DNA of 64,000 nt, from NCBI GenBank assembly GCA_965225915.1, contig OZ245326.1:1550001-1614000 (forward strand), given 5' to 3'. Made by a program: the position numbers and the translations under genes. The notes under the pieces were generated by a model. It was not told where the DNA came from. It did no database searches and was given only the letters and a program-made list of their open reading frames with translations. The stretch comes from JAAXHH01 sp965225915. Lineage in GTDB: Bacteria; JAAXHH01. Of this stretch, positions 8,965 to 20,900 are shown piece after piece. Numbering within the stretch: position 1 is the stretch's first letter; each line of letters opens with the position of its first letter.

Positions 8965-9038
8965 TATTGAATGGACGCCGAATCTTGGACAGCTTGCTAA
9001 CCCCATCTCGTTTGTTTTAATGTTGTTATGTAAGAGCC

Positions 9039-9485
9039 TTAGACAAACATCTCCATGCACCAGGTCTCAAAGCCCAGGTTTCGATAGAACTTGAGCACTC
9101 GATCCAGATCCTTGGTGGCGGAGTGCACGCGGAATCGAGGTATGCCATCCCGGTTGGCAATCTCCTTCATACGACCGACGAGCTTGCTGCCAACCTCAGC
9201 GCTTCTGTACGGTTCCTTGACATACAGGTCATGTATTTCAAGGTGTGGTTCCCCCTCTTCGAATACACACAGGTCGCGGCTGATATGAACCGCGCCGCTG
9301 CTGTACGCAATGATTTCGTCCTCGACAACAACCACCAGGAAATAGGGTCCGAGGGCATCCTTGGTTTCTTCCCGTGAACCATGGTCGAATCCGTAGGTGA
9401 TCCCTTCCTCTTCCCAAAGCAGATCCAGTTGATGTACCGCTTCCACGTCTTCGGGGCCGCATTCGCGTATAGCCAGGTTATCCAT
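9039..9485 (-). CDS. GNAT-family N-acetyltransferase
   Basis: A 148-residue GNAT-fold acyltransferase that would move an acetyl group from acetyl-CoA to an amine. The N-terminus LAIRECGPEDVEAVHQL is the usual first strand and helix. LEIHDLYVKEPYR and the pantetheine loop SAEVGSKLVGRMKEIAN form motif A, and FYRNLGFET is the standard C-terminal GNAT signature. GAGGATAC stands right before the start. The substrate is unknown and the neighbours do not help. Confidence 0.9.
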   Translation of the reverse strand: MDNLAIRECGPEDVEAVHQLDLLWEEEGITYGFDHGSREETKDALGPYFLVVVVEDEIIAYSSGAVHISRDLCVFEEGEPHLEIHDLYVKEPYRSAEVGSKLVGRMKEIANRDGIPRFRVHSATKDLDRVLKFYRNLGFETWCMEMFV

Positions 9486-9707
9486 CGTATCCTCTTGTAT
9501 TTGTGCGAGTAGCGCGTTGTCGTTCCTATTTGGATGGATTATATATATACGCAGAAACGATGGTGATTGGTCTTGATACCACTATCGGGTAGTCTATACC
9601 ATGGATTCCTTGTCCGCGCTTGTTCCTGTGTAAACCCTTCATGTATAAACTATGCATCTACAACATCCGTTAATACAGGACCATGGAAGGATGAAAAGGT
9701 GTTCAAG

Positions 9708-10034
9708 ATGAACGATGACGGGTTGGCCGGTCGAATTCGACCGATTCTTTCTCAATGGAAGGGATACTCCGAGAGGAACATGTTCGGTGGGGTGTGCTTC
9801 ATGATCAACGGAAACATGTGCGTGGGAACCTGGAAGGATTCGCTCATCGTGCGACTTGAACGGGAGAAGCATGAGGAGACGGTGTCCGAACCGCATACGA
9901 AACCCGCCGACGTTACAGGACGCACCATGAAGGGATGGGCGCTCGTAGAGCCACCGGGAATCGCATCCGAGCACGATCTGGAAGTGTGGCTGAGCAGGGC
10001 CGCGGAATACGCCGCTTCGCTCCCGGCCAAGTGA
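9708..10034 (+). CDS. TfoX N-terminal domain protein
   Basis: A 108-residue TfoX/Sxy N-terminal-domain protein: LAGRIRPILSQWKGYSERNMFGG, CFMINGNMCVGTW and MKGWALVEP match the family core. Full TfoX proteins regulate competence. Short single-domain members like this one have no settled function. The start chosen (MNDDGLAG) begins at the family's first conserved helix. The frame stays open upstream to 9567 but that extension shows no conserved sequence. Confidence 0.82.
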   Translation: MNDDGLAGRIRPILSQWKGYSERNMFGGVCFMINGNMCVGTWKDSLIVRLEREKHEETVSEPHTKPADVTGRTMKGWALVEPPGIASEHDLEVWLSRAAEYAASLPAK

Positions 10035-10096
10035 AGATCCCAACGCCGGCCAATTGAAAGTCTGACTAACGGCCAATTGAAACGGCTCGTTAAAAA

Positions 10097-11422
10097 CTAC
10101 CCCGTGTCCAATCTAGATCGCAGCGTTTCGTCAATCATGTCTGAAAACACTCGTTCGAACTTTTCGCGATTTTCTGTCGACTCGAGGGATCGTAGCGATA
10201 ACGAAGGACGGCCGTTAAGGTGTTTTTCGATATCTACGCCTTCGATTTTGTTGAGCTTGGACCAGAGGTGTTCACGTGCTTCCGCTTGGTCAAACGGTTC
10301 TTTCATGAACCGAAACTGTACTCTTACCCTGCCGTCGGTGGTAAGACTGAATGTCCACTGCACGTCGTCTGGATAATCCAGGTCGAGCTGCAGCCACATC
10401 TGCGGATGTTTCGCGCCTGACTCAATGTGAAATCGGTCGAAGGATGCCACCCTGCGTTCTCCACGCTTTAGAGTCTCGTGTTTTCGAAGTGCCCAGTCGA
10501 TCAGTTCATCTGCAATTTTTGCGCATACAGAGCCGGAACGAACTCCCAACTCCTCGACAAACGTTTCCGGATCGACCACACGGTTGCGATCCTTCGGAAT
10601 GACGCTAAAATCCGCTATGATTGGCGCGTGGTCGCTCAGCTTGCCAAATACCTCGTGTTGAACCCTGATACGCGTGCAAAGATTTGCCATCTCCGGAGTT
10701 GCGTAAAGCCAGTCGAGTTGCGTCCCTGGATTATCTCCATAGGTATGCAGATGACAACAGTCCTTTGCGGCACATGGACATCCGGGGATGGGATCGGGAC
10801 GGTCAGGCCCGACGTTGGCGAGATTTACCAAGCCAAGCGACTCTATGGCGTTTAGAACGGCCCGATACCGGGGAAGTTCAACTGCCTCTCTACGTATTGC
10901 ATCTGTAACGTTGAAGTCTCCCCCCAACACAACGTGCTCGCCATCGCGCGAGTCGAAAAGCGGAATCAAGTCAGCCACTATGCGAAACATCGTTGTTTGC
11001 GAGTAGACATTTATGGCACCGTACACACTGATGCACGTGATTGTTCCAATTCCCGGAAAGTTAACTCGGGCGACGATCACTGTCCCTGGGGTGGAACCGA
11101 GCATACTGAATCGTGTGGAACCGTAGCGTGTTCGAACAGCATCTATTTCTTCTAGTTCCGCGGTATCAGAAAATGCCACAACTGCCGAACCCCACGGCCT
11201 GCTGCCTGCGATCTCTCGGTGTACGTAGCGCGTTCGCGGCATTTCCGTCGGCGATCCGCTTTCCTGAAGAAGCATGATATCCGTCCTGGCGGTCGTACGC
11301 AGGTATTCCCAGGCGTCTTTACGTTGTTGCGTAGTCCGCTTCCAGTAGTCCATGTTCCAAGTGCCAATGGACACTTTTCGCTCAGGTGGAGAGACTTCAG
11401 GATTTGGATTGGAATCGGTCAT
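10097..11422 (-). CDS. Endonuclease/exonuclease/phosphatase-fold protein with extra C-terminal domain
   Basis: An EEP-superfamily phosphodiesterase of about 441 residues. The metal and catalytic motifs are clear: GTWNMDYW, LLQESGSP, CISVYGAIN, GGDFNVTD and the closing SDHAPIIADF. A cysteine/histidine cluster (CPCAAKDCCHLH) precedes TQLDWLYATP. After about residue 275 comes an extra ~150-residue part (VCAKIADELIDWALR, FHIESGAKHPQMWLQLDLDY, then a charged helical end) that I cannot assign. It alternates strands and helices and may recognise the substrate. The ATG at 11422 starts just before the fold. The frame is open from a TTG at 11467. DNA, RNA or lipid phosphates are all possible substrates. 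Confidence 0.8.
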   Translation of the reverse strand: MTDSNPNPEVSPPERKVSIGTWNMDYWKRTTQQRKDAWEYLRTTARTDIMLLQESGSPTEMPRTRYVHREIAGSRPWGSAVVAFSDTAELEEIDAVRTRYGSTRFSMLGSTPGTVIVARVNFPGIGTITCISVYGAINVYSQTTMFRIVADLIPLFDSRDGEHVVLGGDFNVTDAIRREAVELPRYRAVLNAIESLGLVNLANVGPDRPDPIPGCPCAAKDCCHLHTYGDNPGTQLDWLYATPEMANLCTRIRVQHEVFGKLSDHAPIIADFSVIPKDRNRVVDPETFVEELGVRSGSVCAKIADELIDWALRKHETLKRGERRVASFDRFHIESGAKHPQMWLQLDLDYPDDVQWTFSLTTDGRVRVQFRFMKEPFDQAEAREHLWSKLNKIEGVDIEKHLNGRPSLSLRSLESTENREKFERVFSDMIDETLRSRLDTG

Positions 11423-11603
11423 GTATGAACTCAATGGATGCTTTGCATCGTCGTTCTGGGAATCCAAGATTCTGTTGCTCTCGGCGGCGGCAGCTATTGA
11501 CGAACCTTAAAATAAGCGTCTGTTTCCAGCGCTGCAAACGATGTTTTAAACGGCGCCGTTGCACGAAGTCGGCACGGTCCTGATTCGTGGATAGCCTCGC
11601 CCC

Positions 11604-14858
<3,255 letters not shown>

Positions 14859-14897
14859 GATGATCTCAGCGGCCGGAAAGGGCCGGAAGGGACCGGA

Positions 14898-16388
14898 TCA
14901 TTCGACCCGGCCCTGGACGTACCAGCGGTTTCTCCGGTGGTCGTAGTAGACCCAGAGGGTTTCACCCCGGCCGGTGTCGACGAAGCGATAGTCCCTCCGG
15001 ACCTCCCGGACCCACCATCCGCCGCTGATCAGGTATTCCGGGGGAGGACCCGGACCCGGCGACGACGGCCAGTTCACCGGCAGCCCATCCAGGACCCGGG
15101 GGCTGGCATGGGTCCGGCGCACCAGGGAGCGCACGGTGACCGGCCGGGGGCTGGCCGCCGCGAGCTTGCCGAAGGGATGCCACGCGAAACGGGCCTCCGG
15201 CAGGTGCCCCGACTCCAGGTGGGCCGTGAGGACCGAATCGGGGCCGAACTCGGCGCGGATCCGCGCCAGGGCGCGCATGGCAGGCCCGGTATCGCGGTTC
15301 GGATTCTCCTGTAACAGGTTCAGCTTCTCGGCGGCGACGCCCACCCCTTCCACCTCGAGGGACAACTCCACCGGGGGAAAGGGGAAGGAGACCGTTTCCA
15401 GGTGCAAGCCGGCCAGTTCCAGCAGGATTTGCGCATCCAGCGTCGGCTCGGCCGCCTGGACGCGGCAACGGTGCCGCTCCCCGTCTTCCTGACGGAACTC
15501 CAGCCGGAGGGCGGCGGCCGCCTGGTATCTTCCGGCGGCGGCCTTCAGCAGGGGCGCCAGGAGTTGCGATACCCGGAACAGCAGGCCCCGGGCGTCGGAT
15601 TCGTTTTCGTCCAGTTCCATCCGGGCGCAGAGGGGTTCGGGAAGCGCCCGGGGCTGGAGGGGCAGCGGCCGTTCACCCGCCGCGAAACGGTAGAGCGCCC
15701 GGGCCTGCTCGCCGAGATGCCTGGCGATCCGCTCCCCGGGAAGCGCCAGGAAGTTCCCCACGGTATGCACGGCCAGCTTGTTCAGCCGTTCCCGCAGCTT
15801 CGGCTCGAGCTGAAGGTGCAGCAACTCCACCTTACGGCTCTCGGCCTCCTCGGCTTCCCTGGTGGGGAGTACGGTCACCGTGTTCTCCGCCTTGGCGATG
15901 ACATAGGTGCCGAAACGGCTGAAGCCAACCGCGATGCTCGCCGGCAGTTCCAGTCCGTAAAGGGCGGCATCCACCTGTCCGGCCCAGTCCTCGAGCGACC
16001 CGTAGAGCCAGCCCAGTCCGCCCGCATCCACCCAGAAGATCCCCGGCTCGTCCCCGCACGGTTCCACCCGGGGACTGAAGCGGTCCAGCTCCCCGTGGAC
16101 CCGCCGGACCGCGGCCCGCGTTTCCTCCTCCGAAACCGTCCCGGCGCACAGGTCGCGGTCCAGGGAAAGGGCCGAGGCGTACCGCATGCCGGGCCGGATC
16201 CCGCCCCGGACGGCCGCGGCGTTGAGCCACAGGATGGGGCTCAGGGGCTTTTCTTCTTCCACCACCGCCACCGGTCTTTCCCGCCATTCCGGATGGCTCC
16301 TCAGCAGAAGTTGCAGCGGCAGCGCCCGGATGTTAATGCAGGCCGTCCGGTCCGCGGCAGATTTCGGTGTGACGCCAGCCCGGTCCAT
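14898..16388 (-). CDS. imuB: ImuB, catalytically inactive Y-family polymerase homologue
   Basis: A 496-residue protein with the DNA polymerase Y-family fold (CINIRALPLQLLLRSHPEW, RGGIRPGMRYASALSL) that serves as the hub linking DnaE2 and the sliding clamp. The catalytic acidic residues of true Y-family polymerases are not in place (INIRALPLQ replaces the usual aspartate-containing strand), as expected for ImuB. The little-finger part and a C-terminal region ending SGGWWVREVRRDYRFV and LWVYYDHRRNRWYVQGRVE are typical. The start overlaps the end of imuA by 56 bases. It sits between imuA and dnaE2 in the usual mutasome order. Confidence 0.95.
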   Translation of the reverse strand: MDRAGVTPKSAADRTACINIRALPLQLLLRSHPEWRERPVAVVEEEKPLSPILWLNAAAVRGGIRPGMRYASALSLDRDLCAGTVSEEETRAAVRRVHGELDRFSPRVEPCGDEPGIFWVDAGGLGWLYGSLEDWAGQVDAALYGLELPASIAVGFSRFGTYVIAKAENTVTVLPTREAEEAESRKVELLHLQLEPKLRERLNKLAVHTVGNFLALPGERIARHLGEQARALYRFAAGERPLPLQPRALPEPLCARMELDENESDARGLLFRVSQLLAPLLKAAAGRYQAAAALRLEFRQEDGERHRCRVQAAEPTLDAQILLELAGLHLETVSFPFPPVELSLEVEGVGVAAEKLNLLQENPNRDTGPAMRALARIRAEFGPDSVLTAHLESGHLPEARFAWHPFGKLAAASPRPVTVRSLVRRTHASPRVLDGLPVNWPSSPGPGPPPEYLISGGWWVREVRRDYRFVDTGRGETLWVYYDHRRNRWYVQGRVE

Positions 16389-16968
16389 GGCTTCTGTCCT
16401 TCAGGATTTCGATTTCGTATTGAAAACGGTCGACCGCCAGGCGGCGGCAGGAGGTCTGGCCTCTAAGGGAAACCATCGGTCCCAGCGAAGGCGCCTCCCT
16501 GGACTTGGCGGTCAGGCACAGGAGGGCGGCATGGTGATCCCTCGCCTGCCGGGCCAGGCGCACCTGCAGCGGAACGGGGATCCTGGAATCGACGTGCAGG
16601 TCCATCACGACCAGGCCGAATCCGCCCGATCGCAGGACCCGGTCCGCCGCACGCGCCGCGGCCCTGGCGTCCGGGACGCGAATGACCACCAGGGCGTCCA
16701 GGTCCACGCCGCTCTCCGCCGCGTCCGGCGCGAAGAAGGTATCCGGCGTCGCCGTGATCCAGGCGGTCGGCTCGCCTTCGAGCTGCGCGTCCAGCACCAG
16801 CCGGAAGGCGGCCGTCAGCAGGGCCGTCCCGGGGACGGACGAGAGCTCGCAGAGTCGGCCGGCCAGTTCCGCCCGCGACCAGCGCGGCTTCTCCTCCCGG
16901 TCCCTGGCGGGTATCCGAGTGAAATAGGGCTCGAGATCCTGCAGATCCCGGTCCTCCAGGGCCGACAT
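16333..16968 (-). CDS. imuA: ImuA, RecA-like mutasome accessory protein
   Basis: A 211-residue protein in the position and of the size of ImuA (SulA/RecA-like fold), which supports ImuB and DnaE2 in translesion synthesis. A RecA-like core is visible: RAELAGRLCELSSVPGTALL, AWITATPDTFFAPD, LDALVVIRVPDARAAARAADRVLRS and FGLVVMDLHV. The C-terminal CRRLAVDRFQYEIEILKDR is the usual closing strand. It begins 54 bases after the lexA stop and overlaps imuB. Assignment rests on fold-like motifs plus operon position. Confidence 0.88.
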   Translation of the reverse strand: MSALEDRDLQDLEPYFTRIPARDREEKPRWSRAELAGRLCELSSVPGTALLTAAFRLVLDAQLEGEPTAWITATPDTFFAPDAAESGVDLDALVVIRVPDARAAARAADRVLRSGGFGLVVMDLHVDSRIPVPLQVRLARQARDHHAALLCLTAKSREAPSLGPMVSLRGQTSCRRLAVDRFQYEIEILKDRSHGPGWRHTEICRGPDGLH

Positions 16969-17022
16969 GGCTTCTCCTTCGGTTGTTCGATGTGTTCTAT
17001 TCGACGCGGTGATCAGGACACC

Positions 17023-17637
17023 TTATTCCACGCTCCGCCGCACCTCGATGACCTTGCCCAGCAGCGAAAAGGGTGCCCCGTCCTTCCGGGGGATGATCGG
17101 GCTGAAGGCGTCGTTCTCCGGATGCAGCTCGACGCGCCCGTCCCGTTCCCGGTACCGCTTGACCGTCGTCTCCCCGCCCACCAGGGCCACCACGATGTCC
17201 CCAGGAATGGCGGTCGGCTGCCTGCGCACGATCACCACGTCTCCCGGCAGGATGCCGGCGTAGAGCATGCTCTCCCCCTCCACGGTCAGCGCGAAGAGTT
17301 CGCTGTCTTCGAAGCGCGTCTGCACCATGATGTATTCCGGCGGATCATCCATGGCCTCGGTCAACTCGCCCGCCTGTACGCGCCCCAGCATGGCGATCAG
17401 TTGGGGCTGGCTGGCCTTGCCGAACTCCGGCAGCCGGTAGCCCCGGGACCTGCCGTACACCTTGGCGAGCTTCCCCTCGAACACCAGCTTCTCCAGGTGC
17501 TGTCGGGCCGACTGAACCGCCCGGAACCCGAAGGCGCGCTGCACATCCCGGGTAGTGGGCGGCGTTCCGTTCAGGATCCGCTCCCGCACGAAACCGTATA
17601 TCTTCTTTCGGGTCTCTCCAGGCGATGTGTAGGCCAT
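17023..17637 (-). CDS. lexA: LexA-type SOS repressor
   Basis: A 204-residue repressor with an N-terminal winged helix (TRDVQRAFGFRAVQSARQHL) and a C-terminal self-cleaving S24 peptidase domain. The scissile Ala89-Gly90 pair (GRVQAGEL), nucleophile Ser123 (GESMLYAGILPGD) and general-base Lys160 (ETTVKRY) are all present, so it should cleave itself when RecA is activated. It is the first gene of the mutasome operon and lies 86 bases below a perfect palindrome that is the obvious operator. The recognition helix differs from that of E. coli LexA, which fits the different operator. A 48-base piece of this gene is duplicated at 18757. Confidence 0.95.
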   Translation of the reverse strand: MAYTSPGETRKKIYGFVRERILNGTPPTTRDVQRAFGFRAVQSARQHLEKLVFEGKLAKVYGRSRGYRLPEFGKASQPQLIAMLGRVQAGELTEAMDDPPEYIMVQTRFEDSELFALTVEGESMLYAGILPGDVVIVRRQPTAIPGDIVVALVGGETTVKRYRERDGRVELHPENDAFSPIIPRKDGAPFSLLGKVIEVRRSVE

Positions 17638-17723
17638 GTCGATCTCCTAGGGTCGGGGGATGACGCAAACAGGCTGGCGCTCCATAACGATCAGCGTACC
17701 AAAACGAGCGTCTTGAAATCCAT

Positions 17724-17745
17724 ATAACAGACATTTGTCTGTTAT
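17724..17745. promoter_or_regulatory. Candidate LexA operator (SOS box)
   Basis: A perfect 22-base palindrome: left arm ATAACAGACA, two-base centre TT, right arm TGTCTGTTAT. It sits upstream of lexA-imuA-imuB-dnaE2 and is the only copy I found in the window. It differs from the E. coli (CTGT-N8-ACAG) and Bacillus (GAAC-N4-GTTC) boxes in half-site orientation, reading ACAG-N8-CTGT. Operator function is inferred from position and symmetry. Confidence 0.78.
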
Positions 17746-18013
17746 GTCAAGCGTTTTTTAGATCGGATGGGAATTGGAGGCGGTCAAAGGGCTATGACCG
17801 AACCGCCGGAACGCCAAGGCGCGCTGCACCGTCTTAGCGGAGTGCGGGTTTTCTTACGAATGTTACAGGAGGTTCGGGGAGTTGGTAAGTATGGAAGGTT
17901 GAAATTAAAACGGATTACAGATCCTTCGTTCGGCTGGTCTGCGCTATGGCTGTTTCCGATTGTCAGAACAACATATTACCTGTCCAAAAAACAGGGTGAA
18001 CCTCATCTGCATG
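17746..18013. other. Intergenic, no gene recognised
   Basis: About 270 bases between the lexA operator and the hicA gene. A short + strand frame here (17767-18021) has no family resemblance and I do not call it. No hairpin terminator is evident. Confidence 0.5.
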
Positions 18014-18202
18014 CTACTTGATCGGCTCTACCTCAAGATCTCGACAGATCTTTTTCGCCAGCAAGTCGTCGATTTCTCTATGTCGTGGAATCGTAGAACG
18101 CCGATCACCTCGACTATTGCGCCACCAGGAATGATGCCTGCCTTCACGGATCATTACGCATCCATTTCGCCGAAGGTGTTTCAGCAGTTCAGTCCGTTTC
18201 AT
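18014..18202 (-). CDS. hicA: HicA-type mRNA interferase toxin
   Basis: A 62-residue double-stranded-RNA-binding-fold toxin of the HicA/YcfA family, which cuts mRNA. MKRTELLKHLRRNGCVMIREG followed by RHHSWWRNSRGDRRSTIPRH contains the conserved glycine and the catalytic histidine (H23 or H24), and EIDDLLAKKICRDLEV is the usual end. It overlaps the upstream hicB by four bases, so the antitoxin comes first here. The pair appears intact. Confidence 0.93.
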   Translation of the reverse strand: MKRTELLKHLRRNGCVMIREGRHHSWWRNSRGDRRSTIPRHREIDDLLAKKICRDLEVEPIK

Positions 18203-18408
18203 GCGATGACGACTTTTTCCTCTTGGTAGTCGTCTCCCGCGGCAGCCAAGGCGTCGCGCCGATTGAATTCCAATGCCTCTGAAAGCGTTTCGACGAGGCT
18301 TTGCCGTAATGCCTCATGGGTACGTTCCTGGCAATTAACACCAGGCACTTCCTCAATCCAGCCAATCCACCATTCGCCGCTGCGTTTCACAACTGCTGTG
18401 TATTCCAT
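18199..18408 (-). CDS. hicB: HicB-type antitoxin
   Basis: A 69-residue partial RNase H-like protein, MEYTAVVKRSGEWWIGWIEEVPGVN with CQERTHEALRQSLVETLSEAL, the standard short HicB form without an added DNA-binding domain. It should neutralise the HicA encoded directly downstream. A ribosome site GAGGAAC precedes the ATG at 18408. With no DNA-binding domain visible, autoregulation would have to rely on the complex or another factor. Confidence 0.92.
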   Translation of the reverse strand: MEYTAVVKRSGEWWIGWIEEVPGVNCQERTHEALRQSLVETLSEALEFNRRDALAAAGDDYQEEKVVIA

Positions 18409-18975
18409 GTTCGTTCCTCTGTTGGACAGTGCGTTGGCATTTAAGAATAGGTGTCGATTTGATCACTTTAAGCTATGGACAGTAGTGGGTTTTCCAGTAT
18501 TTAACGTATCTGCCCAGTCTGAAGACCTGCAAATAACATGTAGATTTGTTAGTCTGGAAACCCCGTTAAAAGGGTGGTATTATTTGGAAGAAAGACGTCA
18601 TCAACGTTGAGTACAAGATTACAAATGTTTCAGGTGAACACCTGATGATTCCAGATCCATTGCACTACATTCCTATAATAAGGGAATTATACACTTGAAG
18701 CAACAATCCGGTCTGTGGGGTAGTGTTTCAGTTTGAAATTCGATTGTACTGCACCCTCCGTTCCCGCACGAAACCGTAAATCTTCTTTCGGGTCTCTCCA
18801 GGCGGTGGAAGATATTGCTGAAGGCTTGAGGGGCAACGACGGAGGACGAAGGAGGATGGGATTTAAACGGTTTATGGCCGGTTACCCAGAACGCGCTACA
18901 GATCCCAAGAAAGCTGCTATTTTTCTAAATTAAGCCTTGATAACCGACCTAATTAACATTAATTATGTCATTAAT
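18409..18975. other. Intergenic region with a lexA scrap
   Basis: About 570 bases between the divergent hicBA and AAA ATPase genes. Apart from the duplicated lexA fragment (separate entry) it is AT-rich in the last 60 bases, where the promoter of the ATPase gene is likely. I see no further gene. Confidence 0.5.
18757..18804 (-). repeat. Duplicated fragment of the lexA 5' region
   Basis: These 48 bases match 17577-17624, codons in the first 25 of lexA, at 46 of 48 positions. The lexA promoter and operator are not included, and the frame does not continue on either side. It is probably a relic of a larger duplication that has been mostly lost. Confidence 0.85.
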
Positions 18976-20136
18976 ATGACCAATATTTACATTCCCCAGG
19001 CGCAACTCGTCAGACTCACCCACCTGGTTACCCCAGGCAAAGTCGTTTTGGTTTACGGTCCCCGAAGGGTGGGCAAGACCACGCTGATCAAGCGTTACAT
19101 CCGTGAATACGACCCCGACGCCATGCTCGTGACGGGGGAGGACATCGTGGTCCGGGAATACCTCGAGAGTCAATCCCTGGCCAAATTGACGTCCTTCGTC
19201 GGCCGGCGGCGTACGCTGATTGTCGACGAAGCTCAGCATATCCGGCAAATCGGGCTGAATCTCAAACTGCTGGCCGATCACGTCGAAGGACTTCGGATCA
19301 TCGCCACGGGTTCGTCATCCTTCGACTTGGCCAGTCAGACCGGCGAGCCATTGACCGGCCGCAAGTATACCCTGCTGCTTCTGCCCCTGGCCCAACTGGA
19401 ACTTCAGGAAACGGAATCCGCGCACCAGACAAAAGCCCAGCTCGAACTGCGGCTGATCTACGGGTCGTATCCTGAAGTCGTCCTCATGGACTCGAACGAA
19501 GACCGGCAACTCTATATAAAGGAATTGGTCTCTTCCTATCTGTTTAAAGACATACTCCAGTTGGAAGGCATCCGCCATGCGGACAAGCTGCTCAGATTGC
19601 TCCAATTGCTCGCCTTCCAGATCGGACACGAAGTTTCGACTTCCAAACTGGGCGCACAACTTGGCATGAGCAAGAACACCGTGGACCGCTATCTGGACCT
19701 CCTGGAAAAAGCCTATGTCCTCTACAGCCGCCGCGGTTTCAGCCGCAATCTGCGAAAGGAAATTACCAAGAGCCGGCGATACTATTTCTACGACAACGGC
19801 ATCCGGAACGGGCTGATCAACAACTTCAACCCCATGGCAATGCGGGATGACGCAGGAGTGTTGTGGGAAAACTACGTCCTGGTGGAACGCCTGAAGCGCA
19901 ACCTCTATAGCGGCTGCCTGGCCGAAAGCTATTTCTGGCGTACCTACGACCGCCAGGAGATCGACCTGGTCGAGGAGTGGGGGGGAAGGTTGTTTGCCAC
20001 GGAAATGAAATGGTCCGCCAAATCAACCAGGGCGCCGAGTGCCTGGCGAAAGGCCTATCCCGCCAGTTCGTTCCAGGTTGTTCATCCCGAAAACTATCTC
20101 GGATTCATATCTGATTCAGCCGTTTCCGGCTCGTGA
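18976..20136 (+). CDS. AAA ATPase with DUF4143 domain
   Basis: A 386-residue member of the widespread archaeal/bacterial AAA_14-DUF4143 family. Walker A is VYGPRRVGKTTLIKRY (near residue 30) and Walker B is RTLIVDEAQHI. IIATGSSSFDLA is sensor 1. The C-terminal half holds a winged helix (LGAQLGMSKNTVDRYLDLLEKA) and the DUF4143 nuclease-like segment with ESYFWRTYDRQEIDLVEEW and FATEMKW, which resembles a PD-(D/E)XK core. The function is unproven. Links to mobile elements and stress have been proposed for the family. Its 3' end overlaps the convergent OsmC gene by 43 bases. An in-frame start at 18937 is less likely than MTNIYIP. Confidence 0.92.
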   Translation: MTNIYIPQAQLVRLTHLVTPGKVVLVYGPRRVGKTTLIKRYIREYDPDAMLVTGEDIVVREYLESQSLAKLTSFVGRRRTLIVDEAQHIRQIGLNLKLLADHVEGLRIIATGSSSFDLASQTGEPLTGRKYTLLLLPLAQLELQETESAHQTKAQLELRLIYGSYPEVVLMDSNEDRQLYIKELVSSYLFKDILQLEGIRHADKLLRLLQLLAFQIGHEVSTSKLGAQLGMSKNTVDRYLDLLEKAYVLYSRRGFSRNLRKEITKSRRYYFYDNGIRNGLINNFNPMAMRDDAGVLWENYVLVERLKRNLYSGCLAESYFWRTYDRQEIDLVEEWGGRLFATEMKWSAKSTRAPSAWRKAYPASSFQVVHPENYLGFISDSAVSGS

Positions 20137-20579
20137 ATGATCGGGAAATTCACAGACCTGGAGACGAAGCACATGGCATTGGCCCTCTCGTGCAGGCGCT
20201 CCGCAATAGCCGCGTCACTCTCCGCTGTTACCTTAACGCGCGGTCTGAGGGTCACACGTACGAACTGGCCCGAGCCGTCCGGATTCAGTTCCATCACGCC
20301 TTCCGCATGGTCTTCGTAGGCAGTCACCACAACCTTACTCATCGTGCAAAGATGTAAATACCAAAGCATGTGGCAGGCCGAAAGAGAAGCCATCAACATG
20401 TCCTCCGGATTATGGCGGGTTGCGTCACCCAGATAGCCGGGATCCGCAGAACCCTTAATAACCGGCTTGCCCTTGCATACGATGTCGTAGTCTCGCGCAT
20501 AGCCCTTGTAAGAGTTCGAACCATTGCCCAGATTGCCCGTCCACGCTACACTGACCTCGTAGGTATGTTGTTTATCCAT
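20094..20579 (-). CDS. OsmC/Ohr-family peroxiredoxin-like protein
   Basis: A 161-residue OsmC-family protein, thiol-dependent enzymes that reduce organic hydroperoxides. The two redox cysteines are present in SLSACHMLWYLHLC (near residue 70) and ERANAMCFVSRSVNFPI (near 138), with the arginine-containing first strand YEVSVAWTGNLG. The length is normal. The last 43 bases overlap the convergent ATPase gene, yet HEPETAESDMNPR follows the usual fold end, so the overlap costs no domain. Confidence 0.92.
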   Translation of the reverse strand: MDKQHTYEVSVAWTGNLGNGSNSYKGYARDYDIVCKGKPVIKGSADPGYLGDATRHNPEDMLMASLSACHMLWYLHLCTMSKVVVTAYEDHAEGVMELNPDGSGQFVRVTLRPRVKVTAESDAAIAERLHERANAMCFVSRSVNFPIIHEPETAESDMNPR

Positions 20580-20699
20580 GGTACCCCCAATTTCTTGTCA
20601 AACCTGGTTGCCTGGAAAAACATCCAGTAGGCTTACTGTCATCTTCAATCGTAGCAACCAAGCTGGTGCCATGCAACAGTTTAAAAACAGTGGTGCATC

Positions 20700-20870
20700 C
20701 CATTGGGGACAATAAAAGACGCTATGGAATTCTGTGGTGCGACCAACTGCTTGAATTCAACCGGCGACCTGTAGCCCAAGCTGGATACAGACGGACTAGA
20801 AATTCCGGTTGATGATCGTTGAAGAAACTCATTGGCAAGTCAGATATTTTAATTAATTTTCTGACATATA
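20700..20870 (-). pseudogene. Remnant of an IS3-type transposase C-terminus (tentative)
   Basis: Read leftwards, the frame gives MSFFNDHQPEF and, after a shift, SLGYRSPVEFKQL, which resembles the FYN-R-HSSLGY-SPVEFE end of IS3-family OrfB transposases. Nothing else of the element remains and no inverted repeat was found. It marks past insertion activity at the edge of the decayed zone. Confidence 0.42.
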
Positions 20871-20900
20871 GGATAGGTTCATATCTTCAGGTGTGATCCA

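Noticed and set aside
16186..17727. 513-residue rightward open frame across imuA and lexA
   Set aside because: Antisense of two genes with strong motifs and operon logic.
20580..20700. Search for terminal repeats of the IS3 remnant
   Set aside because: No inverted repeat pair found at either side.
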